Source: an uncultured Clostridia bacterium
Lineage (GTDB): Bacteria; Bacillota; Clostridia; Lachnospirales; Cellulosilyticaceae
NCBI GenBank assembly: GCA_937921505.1
Contig: CAKZUB010000068.1
Location: forward strand, 1-64,000
Direction: 5' to 3'
Length of the DNA: 64,000 bases
Shown here: positions 54,698-63,138 of the stretch, in pieces
How positions within the stretch are numbered: position 1 is the stretch's first letter
Layout: each line of letters begins with the position of its first letter
The notes under the pieces: generated by a model
The model's input: the letters and a program-made list of their open reading frames with translations, nothing else
Told to the model about the DNA's origin: nothing
The model's database searches: none
Made by a program: the position numbers and the translations under genes

Positions 54698-56075
54698 ACT
54701 GTTGGAAATAGAAAGTGCTGTTTCACAGGGAGAAATCAAAAAAGCGTACTTTAAAATGGTCAGAAAGTATCCTCCGGATAGGGAACCAGAAAAGTTTAAA
54801 GAAATACGTGAGGCTTATGAAACGCTATCAGACGAAAAAAGTAAACAGCAGTACGATCAAGTTTTAGCACTCCCAGTATTTATGAGACAAAGCTTTTTGA
54901 GTGCAAAAGAAATGCTGCAACAAGGAAATGCCAAAAGGGCTATTGCGACTTTAAAGGAAATCATGCGTTATCAGCCAGAGGCAGATTTTGTAAAAGCGCT
55001 TTTGGCAAATGCCTATCTTTCGGATCATTCTCCAGGGAATGCTATTAAATTACTAGAAGAATTAGTGAAAAAATATCCTCGTCATGGGGCCTATAGAGGC
55101 AGACTTGGAGCAGCCTACCTTGTAAGAGGATGGCACAAAAAAGCTCTCAAAGAACTAGAGATAGCACTGGCTTTAGACTCTGATAATATAGGGACATGGA
55201 TTAGCCTTGCGGAAGCTTATGGAAGAGGCGGGGACGTGAAAGAGTCTCTGGCAGTTCTTGACAAGGCTCTTCAGGTTAGTAGTAATGAAGGATTTATCCC
55301 AACCCTTTATTATTTTTACCTGATATATATAATTTCAGCTTTGCTTTTTGATGTAACTGGAGAACTTAAAGAAAAGTTTGATCATGTTCTTGAAGAGGCT
55401 TATAAAAAAGCTCTTAAAAACCCTGATATCCAAGAGGAACTTGGTCGGGTATTTTTGCACGTGGCAAATGATGCGATGGAAAAAGAATATACAAACCTAA
55501 TTCCTAAGATACTTGTGTATGTCCCTAAATTAATGACTGTTGATGAAGAGGTTCAAAAAGTTCTAGATCATATGCTTTTTATGGCAGATATAGGCATTGC
55601 TTTTCAAGACTTTGAATACGATGAGGAGTTTACAGAGGATTTTATACATGTGGTGGCGATAAGGATATTGCCTAAAGAGGCAATAAATGCATCAGAAGAA
55701 GAGCTAAGAGCAGAGCTTGTCATGACGGAGATAAATCTTATTGAAAACTATCGTAATTATTCAAAAGAAATTAAAAAGTTCAAAGCATATTATCCTAAAC
55801 TCTATGCTCGAAATGAAAATTTTTGGGAGTCCCTTCAAAATATCAAGGGAAGAAAAGAGCGACGTGAAAAAGCGGAGAAAGAAATGAAAAAACTGCTAAA
55901 GAGTGGAACTTTTGCTAAAATGATGGCGGATGAGGGTGAGTTAGAAGATGATGAGTGGTTTTGGGAAGATGAGCCTTTGCAACAGCCAGTAAGAAGGGAA
56001 ACACCTAAAATTGGCAGAAATGACCCTTGTCCTTGTGGCAGTGGAAAAAAATATAAACACTGCTGTATGAAGTGA
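54681..56075 (+). CDS. J-domain/TPR protein with SEC-C zinc motif, HPD lost
   Basis: This is a 464-aa protein. Residues 1-60 are J-like: [36 protein letters not shown]. The catalytic loop reads [10 protein letters not shown], so the His of the HPD tripeptide is Pro. TPR repeats follow (about 70-240, e.g. [19 protein letters not shown]). A helical middle (about 240-430) comes next, and the C-terminus is a SEC-C zinc motif ([17 protein letters not shown]). A J-domain protein without HPD normally cannot stimulate Hsp70 ATPase. It may bind Hsp70 without stimulating it, or mark a specialised use. It overlaps the TPR gene by 17 nt and is 52 nt from the helicase gene. Confidence 0.85.
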   Translation: MKNYYELLEIESAVSQGEIKKAYFKMVRKYPPDREPEKFKEIREAYETLSDEKSKQQYDQVLALPVFMRQSFLSAKEMLQQGNAKRAIATLKEIMRYQPEADFVKALLANAYLSDHSPGNAIKLLEELVKKYPRHGAYRGRLGAAYLVRGWHKKALKELEIALALDSDNIGTWISLAEAYGRGGDVKESLAVLDKALQVSSNEGFIPTLYYFYLIYIISALLFDVTGELKEKFDHVLEEAYKKALKNPDIQEELGRVFLHVANDAMEKEYTNLIPKILVYVPKLMTVDEEVQKVLDHMLFMADIGIAFQDFEYDEEFTEDFIHVVAIRILPKEAINASEEELRAELVMTEINLIENYRNYSKEIKKFKAYYPKLYARNENFWESLQNIKGRKERREKAEKEMKKLLKSGTFAKMMADEGELEDDEWFWEDEPLQQPVRRETPKIGRNDPCPCGSGKKYKHCCMK

Positions 56076-56127
56076 AACGCAAAGTTACTTTATTTGGGTC
56101 GTGGGATAAAGGAAGGGATATAAACAA

Positions 56128-58779
56128 ATGAGTACTACTTTAGAAAAAGAACTTATTGCCATCATTGAATCTGACGGGAGATATGCTTTAGATTGGCAGG
56201 ATGGAAATAGTATAGAAAAATTTGCGATAGAAGAACAGCAAAGACTTTATGAGGCCTATCTTAATGACCGAGATAGGGCTTTGTTTTTATTAGGAACAGA
56301 AAAAAAGACAGCAGTACTTTCAGACAGTGTAGAGTATTTGTATAAGGTGGCAGCTTCCTTTGTGAAATGTATTTCGCAAAATCCAGACTTGGAGATTTTG
56401 CGTGATGAGGCAGAAGCAGTGCTAGAGGACGTGGAGTGGGAGAGATTGCTAAGGGAAGCCCCTTATATAAGTGGATCAGAGTATTTAGGGGAGACGTGGC
56501 TTAAGAGTATATGGACCCGGTTGAATCAAACGTTTCATAAAGAGATAAAAATGCACGAGGGAAGTGTAGCTGAATACTTCCTGGATAAAAATCCTAGTAT
56601 TCATTTTGCAGGAAGGGTATATTTTCACTTGGTAGAAAGCAAAACAGAGGAATACCCTTTTGCATTTTTAGCAACTTATGCGGCAGAGTCTTCGACTATT
56701 GGAAAATCAAAGCATCTGCCGCTTAAAAATGCGCTTCTTGAATATGGGCAAAATAGCAAAAAACTATTGGGGTTGCTTGCGGCTGTCAATAAGGCTGCGA
56801 GCAAGAGCAAGTTCGTAGCACAACTAGTAGAGGAAGGAGAAATATTTTATCCTATAGGGCTAAGCTCTGATGAGGCCTATACGTTCTTGAAGGAAGTGCC
56901 TTTATATGAAGAAACAGGTATACTGTGCAGGATTCCCAACTGGTGGAAGAAAAAATCAGCGACGCTTAGGGTATCTGTTAATATTGGAACAAAGGAGCCT
57001 TCTCATGTTGGGCTGGATGCCCTAGTGGATTTTGATGTACATCTATCCCTTGGAGACGAGACTATTACAGCAGAAGAACTAAAAGGGCTTCTAGCTGAAT
57101 CGGAGGGTTTAGCATTTATCAAGGGGAAATGGGTAGAAGTGGATGCTGAGCGCTTAAGGGCCACGCTTAGGGCTTATGAACAGGCACAAAAAGAAGCCAG
57201 ACAAGGGGACTTAACGATGATAGAGGCGATGCGTATGCAACTTTCGGCCTCTAAGGTGCTTCATGTAAAAGAAAGTAACTGTGAAATAGAAGTAAGTCAT
57301 GGACAATGGCTAGAAACGATGCTTGCCAAGCTAAGAACACCAGAAAAGATCGAATCTGTAACATCAGGAATTGATTTTAACGCGGCACTTAGAGCGTATC
57401 AGAAAAAGGGGCTTGGATGGCTAAGTGTTATGAAACAAATGGGGCTTGGGGCGTGCCTTGCAGATGACATGGGTCTTGGCAAGACTATTCAGGTAATCGC
57501 TCTCTTAAACAGTATACGGATGATCAAAGAAGAAAAGGTACTTCTTATCGTTCCAGCTTCACTGATTGGGAACTGGACGGCAGAAATTACAAAATTTGCC
57601 CCCAAGCTTCAATACTATGTGATCCACCCTCAAGAACGAAAAAATATATCCGACAAGCAAGATTTAGGTCAAGGTATATACATTACAACGTATAGTATGG
57701 TCGTAAGACTGGAGTGGCTAAAAGAAGTCGAATGGGATATCATTATTTTAGATGAAGCTCAGGCGATTAAAAACCCAGGAACCAAACAGACCAAAGCAGT
57801 GAAACAGTTAAAGGCTAAAGTCAGAATAGCTATGACTGGGACGCCTGTTGAAAATAAATTAGCAGATCTGTGGTCCCTATTTGATTTCCTTAATAAAGGA
57901 CTTCTAGGAACTGCGAAGGAATTTACCCAATTTGCAAAAAATCTTAAGGAAAAAAATGATGGTTATGCAAACCTCAAGCAGGTCATTTCACCCTTTATCT
58001 TAAGAAGGCTTAAAACCGATAAAAGTATTATTACTGATTTGCCAGACAAAATCGAAATGAAAACCTATTCTGCTCTAACTAAAAAACAAGTAGTATTGTA
58101 CAGCGCTTTGATTGAAGAACTTCAAAGAAAACTTGAGAGCTCAGATGGGATTCAAAGGAAAGGGCTTGTCCTAGCAACTCTTATGAAATTTAAGCAAATT
58201 TGTAATCATCCAGATCAGTATCTTGGACAAAAGGCCTATGCAGAAAAGGAGAGTGGTAAATATGAAAGACTTCGTGAGATATGTGAAGTCATTTATGCAA
58301 AACGAGAAAGAGTTCTTGTATTCACACAGTTTAAAGAAATTATAGAGCCTCTTTCAGTATTTTTAAAAACAATATTTCAGCATGAAGGGCTTATACTGCA
58401 TGGTGAAACGCCTGTGGCAAAGCGTAGGGAGATTGTAGCAAGGTTTCAAGGTAGTGACTATGTTCCTTTTTTAATTTTGTCTATTAAGGCAGGCGGTGTA
58501 GGGCTCAATCTAACGGCAGCAAATCATGTGATTCACTTTGACAGGTGGTGGAATCCGGCAGTTGAAAATCAAGCAACTGATAGGGCTTTTAGGATAGGAC
58601 AGAAGAAAAATGTTATTGTGCATAAGTTCATTACGAAGGGAACTGTAGAAGAGAAAATTGATAGTATGATAGAGGAAAAAACAAAGCTTACACAGGAAAT
58701 TATGCCAGATGTGAATGAAGCTTGGATTACTGAGATGGACAACAAACAATTGCTTGATCTTTTTAAGTTAACAATATAA
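56128..58779 (+). CDS. SNF2-family helicase (YwqA-like)
   Basis: This is an 883-aa SNF2 ATPase. The N-terminal half contains a DUF3670/SNF2-associated region (FIKGKWVEVD near residue 335). The motor has DDMGLGKTIQ (Walker A, about 445-455), ILDEAQAIKN, MTGTPVENK and the C-terminal motif HFDRWWNPAVENQATDRAF, RIGQ. It is a DNA translocase of the YwqA type. The SWIM zinc-finger gene lies 38 nt downstream, as ywqB lies after ywqA in Bacillus. Here the pair is attached to a chaperone operon. Confidence 0.9.
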   Translation: MSTTLEKELIAIIESDGRYALDWQDGNSIEKFAIEEQQRLYEAYLNDRDRALFLLGTEKKTAVLSDSVEYLYKVAASFVKCISQNPDLEILRDEAEAVLEDVEWERLLREAPYISGSEYLGETWLKSIWTRLNQTFHKEIKMHEGSVAEYFLDKNPSIHFAGRVYFHLVESKTEEYPFAFLATYAAESSTIGKSKHLPLKNALLEYGQNSKKLLGLLAAVNKAASKSKFVAQLVEEGEIFYPIGLSSDEAYTFLKEVPLYEETGILCRIPNWWKKKSATLRVSVNIGTKEPSHVGLDALVDFDVHLSLGDETITAEELKGLLAESEGLAFIKGKWVEVDAERLRATLRAYEQAQKEARQGDLTMIEAMRMQLSASKVLHVKESNCEIEVSHGQWLETMLAKLRTPEKIESVTSGIDFNAALRAYQKKGLGWLSVMKQMGLGACLADDMGLGKTIQVIALLNSIRMIKEEKVLLIVPASLIGNWTAEITKFAPKLQYYVIHPQERKNISDKQDLGQGIYITTYSMVVRLEWLKEVEWDIIILDEAQAIKNPGTKQTKAVKQLKAKVRIAMTGTPVENKLADLWSLFDFLNKGLLGTAKEFTQFAKNLKEKNDGYANLKQVISPFILRRLKTDKSIITDLPDKIEMKTYSALTKKQVVLYSALIEELQRKLESSDGIQRKGLVLATLMKFKQICNHPDQYLGQKAYAEKESGKYERLREICEVIYAKRERVLVFTQFKEIIEPLSVFLKTIFQHEGLILHGETPVAKRREIVARFQGSDYVPFLILSIKAGGVGLNLTAANHVIHFDRWWNPAVENQATDRAFRIGQKKNVIVHKFITKGTVEEKIDSMIEEKTKLTQEIMPDVNEAWITEMDNKQLLDLFKLTI

Positions 58780-58817
58780 CCCAAATATGATTGATTCAAG
58801 ATAAGAGGTGAGAGGTA

Positions 58818-59600
58818 ATGTCATTTTATGGATTTCCAAAATACGAAACTGTTGCTGAAAAGAGAAAGAGGGCACAGGTGGCTGTTGAAAAATTGAAGAA
58901 AAATAACCCAAGTATTACCCCCATTATAATAAAAGGAAGAAATCTTGCAAGCGCATGGTGGGGAAAGGCATGGAATAATAATTTAGAGAGATACTCAGAT
59001 TATGCAAATCGTATTGAAAGGGGACGCAGTTATGTACGTCATGGAGCTGTTCTTGACCTAAAGATAGAAAAAGGCACTATTGTTGCATGGGTACAGGGGA
59101 GTTCTTCTAAACCTTATAAAGTAAACATAGCCATTCACCCGATAGAAGAAGATTTATGGAAGAAAATAAAAAAGTCATGTGAAGGAAAAATTGAGTCGCT
59201 GCAGGAACTCATAGATGGAAAGTTTCCGGAAACACTTTCAGAGATATTTACAGCAAAAGGCAGTGGTTTGTTTCCAACACCTAAAGAGATAACCTTAAAG
59301 TGTAACTGTCCTGATTGGGCAGTTATGTGTAAACACGTGTCGGCAGTGCTATATGGTGTTGGTGTAAGGCTTGATGAAGATCCTATGCTACTTTTTACAT
59401 TGAGAAATGTGAATATAGAAGAGCTTATTGCAAAAGCTATTGAAGAAAAAACACAGAACATGCTTGGCAAAGCACAAACAAAAAGCCGGCGTATCATGGA
59501 GGATATTGATGTTACAGCTGTGTTTGGAGTTGAAGTAGAGACTACAGATACCAGCAACAAGCAAAAAGAAACGCAAGGGAAGAAGAAAAAAAGAAAATAG
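58818..59600 (+). CDS. SWIM zinc-finger protein (YwqB-like)
   Basis: This is a 260-aa protein. LKCNCPDWAVMCKHVSAVLY is the SWIM motif (CxC, then CxH) about residues 158-177. The N-terminal part (ASAWWGKAWNNNLERYSDYA, RGRSYVRHGAVLDL) is typical of bacterial SWIM partners of SNF2 helicases. The C-terminus is basic (KKKKRK). It probably binds nucleic acid or the helicase. It is the last gene of the operon. Between 59601 and 59802 I see no gene and only a weak hairpin near 59601-59621. Confidence 0.88.
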   Translation: MSFYGFPKYETVAEKRKRAQVAVEKLKKNNPSITPIIIKGRNLASAWWGKAWNNNLERYSDYANRIERGRSYVRHGAVLDLKIEKGTIVAWVQGSSSKPYKVNIAIHPIEEDLWKKIKKSCEGKIESLQELIDGKFPETLSEIFTAKGSGLFPTPKEITLKCNCPDWAVMCKHVSAVLYGVGVRLDEDPMLLFTLRNVNIEELIAKAIEEKTQNMLGKAQTKSRRIMEDIDVTAVFGVEVETTDTSNKQKETQGKKKKRK

Positions 59601-59802
59601 CTTGTAATAAAAGATTACAAGGAGTGTGACAGGGTGGTGAAGTTCAAGATCTGCACTTCAAACAGCATTTCAAATACAGCTTATAACAGATAGACATACA
59701 TTGCAAAGAATAAAACCTAGCATATAACTAGGCATTTAAAGAAGGATGGATCAAAAATAGAGTTGGTTTATGAATAATATTTGAGGAAAGAATTATAATG
59801 AG

Positions 59803-59845
59803 AAGTAGCAATCCAGGAAGAGTCCTTTGGGTTGCTGCTTACTTT
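59803..59845. terminator. Likely terminator between convergent units
   Basis: AAGTAGCAATCC (59803-59814) pairs with GGGTTGCTGCTT (59829-59840) with two G-T pairs. ACTTTT follows. It separates the SWIM gene from the leftward HEPN gene. Confidence 0.5.
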
Positions 59846-59857
59846 TGGCATTAGTGA

Positions 59858-60256
59858 CTATACCTCCAAGCTCATTATACGATCAACTTCTTGTTTAATA
59901 CTATAGACAATGCGTTTACATTCTTCAAAATCTTCTTTTGAAACGAGATGATAGTCGGGGCCTGGATAGCGGGTATCAAAATAATAGTTGGTTAAGTAAG
60001 CTAGATCCTTCATTTCTAAATCAATGGTAGTAAGAGAATTTTTGAGTGCCCTTCCTAGTGTTTTTAGAGAATGGGTTCTTAAAATTTCTGTAATATCTTG
60101 CTGTATATAAAACTTTTCAATGAGGCTTTTTAATAGTTTTTCGACTATTTGTTGGCATAATGCAGCTGGCTGATTGTAGTAGCCTATATCCCCTATAGCT
60201 TCTAAATAGCCAAGATCATTACATGCGATATCATAATAACTATTTCCTGTTTCCAT
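59858..60256 (-). CDS. HEPN domain protein
   Basis: This is a 132-aa helical HEPN protein: YYDIACNDLGYLEAIGDIGY, ALCQQIVEKLLKSLIEKFYI and DIDIEMKDL-like region ahead of YYFDTRYPGPDYHL. It has no clear RX4HXY motif, so it may be a non-toxic accessory partner. It overlaps the nucleotidyltransferase gene by 17 nt. Such pairs are presumed toxin-antitoxin or antibiotic-nucleotidyltransferase-like systems; function here is unknown. Confidence 0.8.
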   Translation of the reverse strand: METGNSYYDIACNDLGYLEAIGDIGYYNQPAALCQQIVEKLLKSLIEKFYIQQDITEILRTHSLKTLGRALKNSLTTIDLEMKDLAYLTNYYFDTRYPGPDYHLVSKEDFEECKRIVYSIKQEVDRIMSLEV

Positions 60257-60608
60257 CTTCCGGTTCTCCTTTCCAGATAATAATTCTATCTCTTAATACA
60301 TTCTCGCAAAAGATGCTCCGAGTATTATAAAGCGCTTCATACTCGCAAAGCAGTAGATCAATACCCATTTCCTCCGCCTCTTCATAGAGTTCTCCCTTTT
60401 GCACACTATGTGGCATAGATGTATAGAGCGCATAAACATCTATATCACTGGTTGCTTTGCTCTGGGAGCGTGCATAACTTCCATATACCCCTATCTCAGT
60501 AGGATTTGTCTCTATTAATCTAGGCAAAAATTTTTGCAGCTTTTCTTCTTGACGCTTACGAAGTAATTCTTTTATTTTTAAGAGTTCTTGTGACGTAATC
60601 AAAAGCAT
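60240..60608 (-). CDS. Minimal nucleotidyltransferase
   Basis: This is a 122-aa protein with GVYGSYARSQSKATSDIDVY: GS plus 10 residues then DID, the nucleotidyltransferase active site. The C-terminal part reads MGIDLLLCEYEAL. It has an AAGGGTGG site before the ATG at 60608. It is the partner of the HEPN gene downstream. TTAGGGTATACT on the minus strand lies about 40 nt upstream (60652-60643). This is the third such pair in 13 kb. Confidence 0.85.
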   Translation of the reverse strand: MLLITSQELLKIKELLRKRQEEKLQKFLPRLIETNPTEIGVYGSYARSQSKATSDIDVYALYTSMPHSVQKGELYEEAEEMGIDLLLCEYEALYNTRSIFCENVLRDRIIIWKGEPEDGNRK

Positions 60609-60642
60609 CCACCCTTTTTTCTTTACTCTTCTACTTTCTTTT

Positions 60643-60677
60643 AGTATACCCTAATTTTCCCTTTTATAAAAGAATAA
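60643..60677 (-). promoter_or_regulatory. AGGGTATACT promoter-like motif, copy 6, with shared flank
   Basis: TAGTATACCCTAATTTTCCC and the following CTTTTATAAAAGAAT match the blocks near 48561 and 50166. It points toward the nucleotidyltransferase gene. Beside it, at 60680, a GGGGACGGTTCTCC repeat begins. Confidence 0.5.
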
Positions 60678-60679
60678 TT

Positions 60680-60711
60680 GGGGACGGTTCTCCAAACTTC
60701 CTGGTGTATTA
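60680..60711. repeat. GGGGACGGTTCTCC dispersed repeat
   Basis: About 32 bases, repeated at 41290-41322, with the first 13 also at 63586 and its complement. It is non-coding. Confidence 0.6.
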
Positions 60712-60852
60712 TAAGTAGGTGCCACAGTGTATAAAGGTTACTTGAGTGTAATTAAGATAAGGTGAATATTAATGCATCTATTGATGTAAGTAGAACATTA
60801 CCTTAAAGATGATTAATTCTGAAAATTTATTATAAAAAATTGAAAAAAGCTC

Positions 60853-60881
60853 TTGATTTTATAAAAAGAGTGGTGTATAAC
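60853..60881 (+). promoter_or_regulatory. Sigma-A-like promoter
   Basis: TTGATT (60853-60858), 17 bp, TATAAC (60876-60881). It lies 163 nt upstream of the small gene at 61044. The intervening leader has no gene I can support. Confidence 0.5.
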
Positions 60882-61043
60882 TAGATTACGGCCGATAAAT
60901 GGATAAAAAAGTAAAAAATGTAAAAAGCTAAAAATAAGATGTCAAAAACATCATAAAGAATATATAGATGAAAGATATGAATAATTATGCAAAAAAGTTA
61001 CATAAGGAAGTCTATAGTCTGATAAAGTGGGGGTGAAATTACT

Positions 61044-61283
61044 ATGCTGATAGAGTTTTTATTTGGATTTATCTTTTTTATATTACCTATAGTAGGTATG
61101 TTGATCACATTATTATTAACAAAAGCTAATACAAACAGCGAGCCAGTGGAAGAGGGCCATATCTCTTTGGCACTAGTGCAGATCATTCAAGAAGGCAAGA
61201 GACACGAGATAAGGGCGCGTCCGTATTTAATAAGACAAACGGACAAACATCTTGGTAGTTCATGGATTTTGGATACGAGTTAG
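61044..61283 (+). CDS. Small membrane protein of unknown function
   Basis: This is a 79-aa protein with one or two N-terminal hydrophobic helices (residues about 4-27) and a polar tail (GKRHEIRARPYLIRQTDKHL). I do not recognise a family. The site GGGGGTGA lies before the ATG at 61044. No close partner gene is seen, and it may be a short decayed frame. The following stretch to 61325 has no gene. Confidence 0.4.
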   Translation: MLIEFLFGFIFFILPIVGMLITLLLTKANTNSEPVEEGHISLALVQIIQEGKRHEIRARPYLIRQTDKHLGSSWILDTS

Positions 61284-61325
61284 TTTTCAACTTTTCATTT
61301 AGGGTAGTATCACAAGTAAAGCTAA

Positions 61326-61571
61326 TATAAGTCTTATAAGGAGCATAAGGCGTACAAAAAACACAAGAAGTATCAGAAACATGAAAAGTATCAGCAACAC
61401 CTCAATAAAACATTAAATGAAGACATTCAAGAATACATAAAGAAAATCATAAAAGATGAGATTATCATAAGAGCGCGAGACAGAGTATTTGATGTGCTAA
61501 ATAGAATAAGAAGTAGAGATAGAGATAGAGATAAAGAGAGAATACTTCCAAGGAGAAGTGCTGCATGCTAG
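61326..61571 (+). pseudogene. Charged-repeat frame without start codon
   Basis: An open frame without a start codon runs from 61326 to a TAG at 61569-61571. It begins YKSYKEHKAYKKHKKYQKHE and later has DIQEYIKKIIKDEII and SRDRDRDKER. Lys/His/Tyr and Arg/Asp repeats look protein-like, so this may be a truncated small gene (spore-coat-like composition) or chance. Evidence is composition only. Confidence 0.25.
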
Positions 61572-61700
61572 GCATAGAGATGCCATAAACTTATGAGACA
61601 AGTAAAAGCATGGACAAGCAGCTCCTGTAAGGTAATCTGGAAATCTTACGAAACTTAAAGAGAAGGGAATGGAGGGGGAGACATTTTTATAATAGAGAGT

Positions 61701-61732
61701 AGAGGCGTAGCTAGGGGGAGCTGCGCCTCTTT
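61701..61732. terminator. Hairpin downstream of comK-like gene
   Basis: AGAGGCGTAGCT (61701-61712) pairs with AGCTGCGCCTCT (61719-61730), one G-T pair, loop of 6. The T tract is short (TTT on plus), so termination strength is uncertain. Confidence 0.5.
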
Positions 61733-61743
61733 GCGTTGTGAGA

Positions 61744-62211
61744 TTAGCTTTTCCACATAAATTCATATTGTTTTTTGTAGTCAATATAGGCGTAGCCTAG
61801 GAGTTTAGCATCTTTTTGCTTTTTGGCAATATAAGACTTACGAGACAGATTAGGTAATATTTCACCATTAGATAAGGTAAGCTGATGATCTTGTACGCAC
61901 TCTACACAGTGATAGTTCACATAGCCAAAGCAACCATCTTGTTTACCTACACTTTTGCGAAATTTAACAGGGAGTAAAATCATTGACTCATCAATGATAA
62001 GGGGTGTATTAAGCTTAGTACCGATGATTTTAGATGTCCAAAAATTAACAGCTTTTGGATCAAGGTGAAGTTCATAGAGCATAGCGTGCATATAGGCTTT
62101 GATGGAGCCGTTAAAGTATTCCTTTGAGCCATCTTTAAGTAAAATACAAGTAGCGTTTTGGCCATAAGTATCATAAAAGGGTATAAGTGCAGCAAATTGA
62201 ATATAAAACAT
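61744..62211 (-). CDS. ComK-like competence transcription factor
   Basis: This is a 155-aa protein. Weak but position-consistent likeness to ComK of Bacillus: KIIGTKLNTPLIIDESMILL versus the ComK KPPIMVDPSNQIFLFP segment, GCFGYVNYHCVECVQDHQ versus CGWISHVHVKEF, and LTLSNGEILPNLSRKSY versus VTFSNGKTMELPISYNSF. ComK activates DNA-uptake and recombination genes. In a clostridium the target set is unknown. The site AAGGAGG is 7 nt before the ATG at 62211. A sigma factor gene is divergent from it. The promoter overlaps a LexA-like box. Confidence 0.72.
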   Translation of the reverse strand: MFYIQFAALIPFYDTYGQNATCILLKDGSKEYFNGSIKAYMHAMLYELHLDPKAVNFWTSKIIGTKLNTPLIIDESMILLPVKFRKSVGKQDGCFGYVNYHCVECVQDHQLTLSNGEILPNLSRKSYIAKKQKDAKLLGYAYIDYKKQYEFMWKS

Positions 62212-62233
62212 AAAAAAATCCTCCTTCGTGAAT

Positions 62234-62247
62234 CGAACGTTTGTTCT
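62234..62247 (-). promoter_or_regulatory. LexA (SOS)-box-like site at the comK-like promoter
   Basis: CGAACGTTTGTTCT matches the Gram-positive LexA consensus CGAACnnnnGTTCG except at the last base. It lies directly downstream of the -10 hexamer (62253-62248) and so over the expected transcription start, a position suited to repression. Confidence 0.6.
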
Positions 62248-62276
62248 ATTATAAAACAGAAGCAGAATTTTTACAA
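62248..62276 (-). promoter_or_regulatory. Sigma-A-type promoter of comK-like gene
   Basis: On the minus strand, TTGTAA (62276-62271), 17-bp spacer and TATAAT (62253-62248), about 36 nt before the ATG at 62211. Confidence 0.75.
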
Positions 62277-62476
62277 TATTTAATTTTTATTTTACTGTGG
62301 TGAATCACGATTCTATGAAGAAATACAACTAGAAACCAGTGGGAAGTCAGGACTGCTAAAGGAGTCTTGAAAAGTATGGCAAGATAAATAAAAACACCCA
62401 ATTTTATCCATTTTATAATACGTGCTATTCTTGAACTGCGCAAATACAAATAAAGCTGCAGCAAGAAAGGCTCTAT

Positions 62477-62998
62477 ATGAATAGTCAATTAATACAAAGT
62501 TCTTATGAATGGTGGATAAAACTTACTCCTTTGTGGAAAAAGTTTGTGCGTGAGACGTATCTTTGTGGGTATGAAAAGGAAGATCTTGAGCAGGAGTGTT
62601 ATTTACAGCTTGTGAAATGTTTGGAAAAATTTGACGAGGAGATGGGTGTTCCTTTTGAGAGTTATTACAAAATACAGCTTTATGGATGGCGGGCCAACCA
62701 AAACCGTAAGAAAAGAGAACTGCTTAGTTTAAGTGAGGAAGCTTATCAGCAGATTGCAGAAAAACCAGATGAGCAAATAGATATAGAAAAGCAGATTGAA
62801 AATAAGCTTTTGTTCGAAAAAATAGTGAGTACGCTAGCTTGTATGAAAGATATGGACAGAGTTATAGTGACTGAGTATTATATCAAAGATAGACCCCTTA
62901 AAGAAATAGCTGAAAAGATGGACATTAAATATAAGGCAGCAGAGTTTCGCAAGGGGAAAGTGCTTAAAGAGCTTAAGAAAATACAAACTCTTTTTTGA
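62477..62998 (+). CDS. Sigma-70 family RNA polymerase sigma factor
   Basis: This is a 173-aa sigma factor. Region 2 is seen as YLCGYEKEDLEQECYLQLVK and SYYKIQLYGWRANQNRKKRE (residues about 28-78). Region 4 is the helix-turn-helix at about 110-170 (TEYYIKDRPLKEIAEKMDIK). Region 3 is lacking, as in small alternative sigma factors. It is divergent from the ComK-like gene with 265 nt between the starts (62212-62476), where a TATAAT-like hexamer occurs at 62414-62419 with a poor -35. AGAAAGG precedes the ATG. Target promoters are unknown. Confidence 0.82.
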   Translation: MNSQLIQSSYEWWIKLTPLWKKFVRETYLCGYEKEDLEQECYLQLVKCLEKFDEEMGVPFESYYKIQLYGWRANQNRKKRELLSLSEEAYQQIAEKPDEQIDIEKQIENKLLFEKIVSTLACMKDMDRVIVTEYYIKDRPLKEIAEKMDIKYKAAEFRKGKVLKELKKIQTLF

Positions 62999-63138
62999 TC
63001 CTTACACAGCACTAAGTTTTTATGATATAATCATATAAAGTGATATAAATCAGTATAAGCAACGATGACTCTGGTAATACTTCTGATAGAACACGTGTTC
63101 GATATTTAGGCTATGATGTAAAGAAGGGAGCTATGTAT

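Noticed and set aside
61497-61784. Minus-strand frame of 95 codons next to the comK-like gene
   Set aside because: It overlaps the plus-strand charged frame and the hairpin at 61701, has no ribosome site and no recognisable motif.
62249-62488. Minus-strand frame between comK-like and sigma genes
   Set aside because: It overlaps the comK promoter and the sigma start; no ribosome site. Composition reflects AT bias.
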